DNA of 64,000 nt from Microbulbifer sp. SAOS-129_SWC (lineage in GTDB: Bacteria > Pseudomonadota > Gammaproteobacteria > Pseudomonadales > Cellvibrionaceae): assembly GCF_039696035.1 (NCBI RefSeq), contig NZ_CP155567.1, positions 2,165,001 to 2,229,000 on the forward strand, in the 5' to 3' direction. A program made the translations under genes and the position numbers. The notes beneath the pieces were generated by a model. The model was not told where the DNA came from. It did no database searches and saw only the letters and a list, made by a program, of their open reading frames with translations. Positions 59,635 to 64,000 of the stretch are shown piece after piece (the first letter of the stretch is position 1; every line of letters starts with the position of its first letter).

Positions 59635-61035
59635 TTATTTGGCGTACGGCGTCGACAGTGCCGCGGATGCGTCTGCGCCGAGCGGCAGGCGCAGTGCATC
59701 TTCCAGTTGTCCGAGGCTGCGGTTGGCCTCGATCAGCGCGCGCGTGCGGGCCTGCTCGGCGGCGGCGGTCTCGTAGCGGGCCGAAAGCCAGTCGAGCCGG
59801 TCCGCCTCGCCGGCGCGGAAGGCGGTTCCCGTCGCCTGTTCGTTGTGTTGCTGGCGCTGCAGCAGCGCCTCGGCGTCGCGCAGTATCTGCGCGGCGTGGC
59901 GGTATCCGGTCAGTGCGGTGTCCAGTTCCGCGATGGCTTCTGCCTGCGCGCTGAGGAAGGCCGCGGCCGCCACCTGGCGTTGTGCGCGCGCCTCGGCGAT
60001 GGGGCCGCGATTGCGGTTGAGCAGCGGCGCCAGCAGCGACAGGTCCAGGGTCCACTTGCGCTCGCCCTGGTCCCAAAGATAGCCGGGGCCGATGTTCAGG
60101 TCGGGGTACTGCCGGGCGATTTCCAACTGCAGGTCCGACTGGGCGGCCTCGTAATCCGCCAGTGCGGCGAGCACGTCCGCCCGATTCAGCAGCGCCAGCT
60201 GGCGCGCCTGCGCGTCGGGCAGCGTTTGTGGTGCGGGCAAACGCGCGAAGCTGTCATAGGAGATCTGTACATCGTCCAGTGCCGCCGCGGGCAGGCCCAC
60301 GGCGGCGGCGAGGTGGGCGAGATTTTCCGCGCGCGCCTTGCGCGCCTCGCCGAGAGACAGGGTGGTGCTGTCGAGGTCCAGTTGCGCCCGGGTCAACTCC
60401 GGGCGCGAGGCGTAGCCGGCATCCAGGCGGCGCTGCAGGATGGCGGTGATCTGCCGCTGCAGGTCGCGCTGCTGCTGCAGCGCCGTTTCCTGCGGATAGG
60501 ATGCCAGCAGGGTGGCGCGCACTCGGCTGCGCACCTGCCACAGGGTGTCGACTTCGCGCAGCTGCGCGGCGCGCGCGCGCGCCTGCGCGGTATCGATGCG
60601 CAACGGGCGTTTGCCGGCCGTTTCGATTGGCAGCTGCAGGCTGATGCCATTGGTCCAGGGCGAGATATCCTCCGGCGGGTTGGCGCTGTGCTCGCTGGAA
60701 ACATCGGCGGTGGGGTTGGGGCGGCCACCGGCGCTGATCACTGCTGCCTCGGCCGCCAGGCGCCGGGCCCCGGCGCGGTCGATGTCCGGCTGGTAGTAGA
60801 GTGCAGTCAAAGTCAGTAGCGGCAGGTCCCAGGATGCGGGCGGCCACGCGGCGGTTTCGCCGCCAGCGTCAGTACCGCGGATATAGCGGTGCAGGCCCGG
60901 ATCGTCCAGGCGGCGCTGTTGCAGCGCCGCCTGTTGCGCGGCCGGATCCAGGGGTTCGGGTGTGTAGCTGGCGCACCCGGCGAGTGCCAATAAAAGTGCC
61001 AATAGCAGAAAAGTGGCGGTGAACCGTTGCTTCAT
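59635..61035 (-). CDS. TolC-family outer-membrane lipoprotein
   Basis: Codes for 466 residues. Lipoprotein signal ends LLALAGCASYTPEP. Two TolC repeats: WDLPLLTLTALYYQPDIDRA, LARQYPDLNIGPGYLW-type segment (LEIARQYPDLNIGPGYLWDQ), GEADRLDWLSARYETAAAEQ. Builds the outer-membrane channel of the pump encoded next. 50 bases to the adaptor gene. Confidence 0.87.
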   Translation of the reverse strand: MKQRFTATFLLLALLLALAGCASYTPEPLDPAAQQAALQQRRLDDPGLHRYIRGTDAGGETAAWPPASWDLPLLTLTALYYQPDIDRAGARRLAAEAAVISAGGRPNPTADVSSEHSANPPEDISPWTNGISLQLPIETAGKRPLRIDTAQARARAAQLREVDTLWQVRSRVRATLLASYPQETALQQQRDLQRQITAILQRRLDAGYASRPELTRAQLDLDSTTLSLGEARKARAENLAHLAAAVGLPAAALDDVQISYDSFARLPAPQTLPDAQARQLALLNRADVLAALADYEAAQSDLQLEIARQYPDLNIGPGYLWDQGERKWTLDLSLLAPLLNRNRGPIAEARAQRQVAAAAFLSAQAEAIAELDTALTGYRHAAQILRDAEALLQRQQHNEQATGTAFRAGEADRLDWLSARYETAAAEQARTRALIEANRSLGQLEDALRLPLGADASAALSTPYAK

Positions 61036-61081
61036 GACTGTGCCGTTACCTGGCGAAAATTTTCCTGCTTCGCGTGGCGAT

Positions 61082-61708
61082 TTAACCGCTGGCGAGCAGT
61101 CGGCGCAAATCCGCCGTTACCGCGGCGGTCGGGTCGCCACTGCGGATCAGCAGCTGCGCGTTGCCGGCGCGGTCGAAGGCGAACACGGCACTGGCGTGGG
61201 ACACGGCGTAATTGCCGTCGGCATCCTTGTCGCCGTAGCCGTAAGTGACACGGTAGCGGCGCGTCAGCGCGGTGAGGGCCGTCTTGCTGCCGGTGAGCCC
61301 GATAAACTCCGGGCCGAAGGCGTCGGTATATTGGCGCAGGCTTATCGGGTCGTCACGCGCCGGATCCACCGACACGAACAGCACCTGCAGGTCCGCGGGT
61401 GCGCCCTTGTGCTCCGGGTCACCCAGCTGCCTGGCGATCCCTGCCAGCCGCGCGAGGGTGGTGGGGCAGACTTTGGGACAGTGGGTAAAACCGAAAAACA
61501 GCAGCGTCGGTTTGCCGCGGTAATCTGCGGCGCTCACCATGCGCCCGTTTTCGTCGGTGAGCTTGAATTCGAGCGGCGGCATCAGCCCGGAGATATCTTT
61601 GGTTTGCCAGCCGCGGTCACCACAGCCGCCAAGTAAAAGTGAGAATAGCGAGAACAGTGCGAGCAGCGCCAGGGCGCACATCCGTATCCATGGTTGGTCA
61701 AATTGCCG
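61082..61708 (-). CDS. SCO1/SenC-family copper protein
   Basis: Codes for 208 residues from ATG 61708 after GGAGG, overlapping the CtaG stop by 11 bases. Lipoprotein signal (SLLLGGCGDRG). Thioredoxin fold with GFTHCPKVCPTTLARLAG giving the CxxxC copper site and ADGNYAVSHASAVFAFD the conserved His. SCO proteins carry copper to the CuA site of cytochrome oxidase; here the gene sits in an efflux operon. Confidence 0.9.
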   Translation of the reverse strand, partial: RQFDQPWIRMCALALLALFSLFSLLLGGCGDRGWQTKDISGLMPPLEFKLTDENGRMVSAADYRGKPTLLFFGFTHCPKVCPTTLARLAGIARQLGDPEHKGAPADLQVLFVSVDPARDDPISLRQYTDAFGPEFIGLTGSKTALTALTRRYRVTYGYGDKDADGNYAVSHASAVFAFDRAGNAQLLIRSGDPTAAVTADLRRLLASG

Positions 61709-62567
61709 CATTGCCGGCCTCCGCCTTATCGGTGTCCACATTGTTGGGGGAGCTGACGGCGGCGCTGCGCTGGCCGTGCAGGAGATACCTGAGCACAATC
61801 AACGTGCCGACCACGCTCATCATCGCCGCCGGAATCCAGGTGAGCAGGCCGCCGAGTTGCTGGTCGGTCAGTGGCGGGAGCGGCCAGGCGCGCCCGCATA
61901 CGGCGTAGACGTCGTACAGCACGTGATCGCTGAAGGTGATATAGGCCCCCAGCGCAATCTGTGGTGGCATCACCGCGACCAGAATGGCAATGCGCTTGCC
62001 GTAGGCGAGACCGCCGGCGCCCGCGGGGCGCGGGTCGAGAATCAGCCACCAGAACAGCAGCCCCTCGATGGCCATGCTCCAGTTCATCAGGTCGTACAGT
62101 GGCCGGCTCAGCATGGCGTCGAAATGCACGGCCGGCGTCAGCCAGAAATAGATCAGGCCGACGAACAACAGCGGTGCGACAAATGGATGCTGGATGGTGC
62201 GGTACAGCGGCCGCAGCACGCGGCCGACCGCGTTCATTGCCGGCATGCGGGTAAGGAATGGTGGCAGCCCGGCGGTGAGGATTGGCAGCGGTGCCGCCAG
62301 GGCGATCAGAAACGGTGCCAGGTGGTGCAGTACCAGATGCTGGCCGCGGTGGGTGAAGAACATGTACTGGGCGAGGTAGTCGTAACGCGTCTGCGTCACT
62401 GTATAGATGGCGGCGACACCGAGCAGGAAGGCGAGCGGTCGCCAGAAACCGACCGGCGTTCCGCGGCGGCGGCGCTGCCGTATCCCGCGCAGGTAGAGTG
62501 CAATGGCTCCCAGGCAGGCCAGGAACCAGCTGGCGGAAAACTCCCACGGCAACAGGCTGTTCAGCAT
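61698..62567 (-). CDS. CtaG (caa3-type) membrane protein
   Basis: Codes for 289 residues from ATG 62567 after GTGGAG; the longer frame is not needed. Seven membrane helices. FFTHRGQHLVLHHLAPFLIA carries the conserved His residues, WLILDPRPAG and AVMPPQIALGAYITFSDHVL follow the caa3_CtaG pattern. Such proteins help insert copper into oxidases. First gene of the minus-strand SCO/RND run. Confidence 0.86.
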   Translation of the reverse strand: MLNSLLPWEFSASWFLACLGAIALYLRGIRQRRRRGTPVGFWRPLAFLLGVAAIYTVTQTRYDYLAQYMFFTHRGQHLVLHHLAPFLIALAAPLPILTAGLPPFLTRMPAMNAVGRVLRPLYRTIQHPFVAPLLFVGLIYFWLTPAVHFDAMLSRPLYDLMNWSMAIEGLLFWWLILDPRPAGAGGLAYGKRIAILVAVMPPQIALGAYITFSDHVLYDVYAVCGRAWPLPPLTDQQLGGLLTWIPAAMMSVVGTLIVLRYLLHGQRSAAVSSPNNVDTDKAEAGNAAI

Positions 62568-62831
62568 CGAACTCCACTCTCCGGAAAGCGACGACTGCCG
62601 GCAATTCCCTAGCGCGCTTGCCCGCTGTCGGGGATGCCTCTGCCACAACAGTGCCATAAAGGGGCACGATTTGCACCGGGAATATGGCGGGCAACCCATT
62701 GCCGATACCGCGCGCGCAACTGCCCGCGGAGTGCCGGCGTGATAGGCTGATGAAAGTGTCAGCGTTTAGCCCGGCCAGAAAGCGTGCCCGGTTGCAAACG
62801 TGTGGGCGAACAACCAGCAGGGGTAAATCCG

Positions 62832-63077
62832 ATGAAATCCATTGCTCCCAATGCCCTCGGCGTTGCCATTGGTGCGCTGTGGGCGCTCTATGTTTTCTTC
62901 TGCGGTATCACTGCGCTGTTCGGGTGGGGAACCACCCTGGTCGAGGTACTCGGCTCCCTGTACATCGGTTATGGGCCGACCCTCGCGGGTGCCGTGATCG
63001 GCGCGGTGTGGGGATTTGTCGACGGTTACATCGCCGGTGTGGTGATTGGCTGGATTTACAACAAACTGTCCAAGTGA
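62832..63077 (+). CDS. Small holin-like membrane protein
   Basis: Codes for 81 residues from ATG 62832 after CAGGGG. Two or three helices rich in Gly and Ala (LGVAIGALWALYVFFCGIT, AGAVIGAVWGFVDGYIAGVV) and the short tail YNKLSK. Annotated in relatives as bacteriophage-holin-like, but no phage genes are near. Function unknown. Confidence 0.65.
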   Translation: MKSIAPNALGVAIGALWALYVFFCGITALFGWGTTLVEVLGSLYIGYGPTLAGAVIGAVWGFVDGYIAGVVIGWIYNKLSK

Positions 63078-63130
63078 GCTCCCTGGAGAGCACTTAAACT
63101 CCCCGGGCGATGGCCGCATCGAGCGGCCGC

Positions 63131-64000
63131 CTATTGCGCCTTCAGCGCCAGAATCCGCCGGGCGCCGTTGAGGACGATCAGCCCCACAATGGTCCCGATC
63201 ACCAGATCCGGGTAGCGGGACCCGGTCCAGGCGACCAGGGCACCTGCCGCGATGACACCCAGGTTGATCAGCACGTCGTTGGCCGAGAAAATCCAGCTCG
63301 CCCGCATATGCGCTCCGCCTTTACGGTGTCTGGCGATCAGCATTAAACACGCGGCATTGGCGAGCAGGGCGAGCAGCGCGACGGCCATCATCAGTTGCGA
63401 TTGCGGCTCGCTGCCGAAGACAAAACGCCGCGCCACTTCAGCGAGTACCCCAAGGGCCAGAATCAGCTGCAGCACGCCGGCAAAATGGGCGGCGCGCACC
63501 TGCATTTTTACGCTGTGCCCGACGGCGTAGAGCGCCAGGCCATAGACCGCCGCGTCGGCAAGCATATCCAGGGCGTCGGCGATCAGCCCGGTGGACTCGG
63601 CAATTACCCCCGCGGCCAGTTCCAGCACAAACATCAGCGCATTGATCGCGAGCAGTAAACGCAGGCTTTTCGATTCATCTTCGGCCGGCCCCGCGGGCGC
63701 TTCCGTTGCGGTCTGTTCATCGGCGGCGTGGGATTCCAGCAGGCGGGCACCCAGCCGCAGGCGCTGGAGTTTGTCCGCAATCGGGGCGGGCGCACCGCTG
63801 TGCACGATTTCCAGGCGGCGGTTGGGCAGGTCGAAAGACAGTGTGTGAATGCCGTCAAATTCGCTTAATGCGAGGCGAATCATCCGCTCTTCCGTGGGGC
63901 AGTCCATCTTCGTGACGGAAAAGACGCTCACCCGATTGCCGTGCTGCGGGGACGCGGCTGCGCTGTCTCCATCGACGGCACTGCCTTCCACTGCATCGCC
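63131..64000 (-). CDS. Cation diffusion facilitator-like transporter, 5' end cut
   Basis: At least 286 residues, and the frame stays open to the window edge. An N-terminal HMA-like domain (SVTKMDCPTEERMIRLAL) is followed by six helices of the CDF type; STGLIADALDMLADAAVYGL replaces the usual DSxHxxxD with DALDMLAD, and IFSANDVLINLGVIAAG contains NDVLIN. Likely exports a divalent metal. The ATG may lie outside the window; GTG 63991 is the only start inside. Confidence 0.78.
   Translation of the reverse strand, partial: GDAVEGSAVDGDSAAASPQHGNRVSVFSVTKMDCPTEERMIRLALSEFDGIHTLSFDLPNRRLEIVHSGAPAPIADKLQRLRLGARLLESHAADEQTATEAPAGPAEDESKSLRLLLAINALMFVLELAAGVIAESTGLIADALDMLADAAVYGLALYAVGHSVKMQVRAAHFAGVLQLILALGVLAEVARRFVFGSEPQSQLMMAVALLALLANAACLMLIARHRKGGAHMRASWIFSANDVLINLGVIAAGALVAWTGSRYPDLVIGTIVGLIVLNGARRILALKAQ

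Noticed and set aside
62832..63077. Prophage remnant on the basis of the holin-like protein
   Set aside because: No other phage genes nearby; small Gly/Ala-rich membrane proteins are often mislabelled this way.

Overview
The window looks like chromosomal DNA of a GC-rich aerobic gammaproteobacterium, probably a marine one close to Microbulbifer/Cellvibrionales. This is an inference from protein flavour, the GC-rich backbone, an N-type ATPase operon, heavy-metal RND systems and attC-type gene cassettes; no rRNA or tRNA is present to confirm it. Backbone genes are GC-rich and tightly packed. Two AT-richer islands (1-4100 and about 16.8-27.2 kb) carry integron-type cassettes and insertion sequences.

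Layout. 1-4.1 kb: a cassette fragment with a cut-off lipoprotein gene, an IS110-family element, and two cassette genes (a 2-TM protein and a TIR-like/winged-helix protein), ending in a decayed attC. 4.1-9.1 kb: a minus-strand operon of a FAN1-like VRR-NUC nuclease, a DinG/XPD-like Fe-S helicase and an HExxH protein. 9.4-16.8 kb: GAPDH followed by an N-type F1F0 ATPase operon (atpD C Q B E F A G; atpR not found). 16.9-21.6 kb: small minus-strand exported or membrane proteins, a frameshifted small gene, a CPBP protease and a formylglycine-generating-enzyme-like protein. 21.8-26.7 kb: a minus-strand cassette array with attC sites and no integrase gene; an IS110-family element sits exactly in one attC. 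27.6-32.6 kb: amino acid permease, a P1B-type ATPase with a C-terminal hemerythrin-like domain, and a divergent YHS protein. 32.6-38.1 kb: LysR regulator diverging from a pirin / isochorismatase-like / FMN reductase / pirin / LtrA run. 38.1-40.9 kb: two tandem DUF1254/DUF1214 exported proteins. 41.2-47.2 kb: a czcCBA-type metal efflux operon behind a Cys/His-rich small protein. 47.2-53.6 kb: an alginate-export-like porin, an MFS exporter, and an isochorismatase-like / two XapX / YtcJ-like amidohydrolase cluster. 54.0-55.3 kb: ArsR regulator and SDR, flanked by fragments of outer-membrane receptor C-termini. 55.4-62.6 kb: CtaG, SCO1, TolC, adaptor and RND pump on the minus strand, suggesting copper handling. 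62.8-64 kb: a small membrane protein and a cation-diffusion-facilitator-like transporter cut by the window end.

The most striking point is the IS110-family element at 22473-23646. Its left non-coding end folds into a series of hairpins, and one internal loop carries the attC end sequence into which the element is inserted. This is what a bridge RNA programmed to attC sites would look like. Other points worth checking are the degenerate P-loop in the alternative ATPase alpha subunit, the missing atpR, the TIR-like cassette pair, and a divergent non-coding repeat that sits at the upstream end of both cassette blocks.
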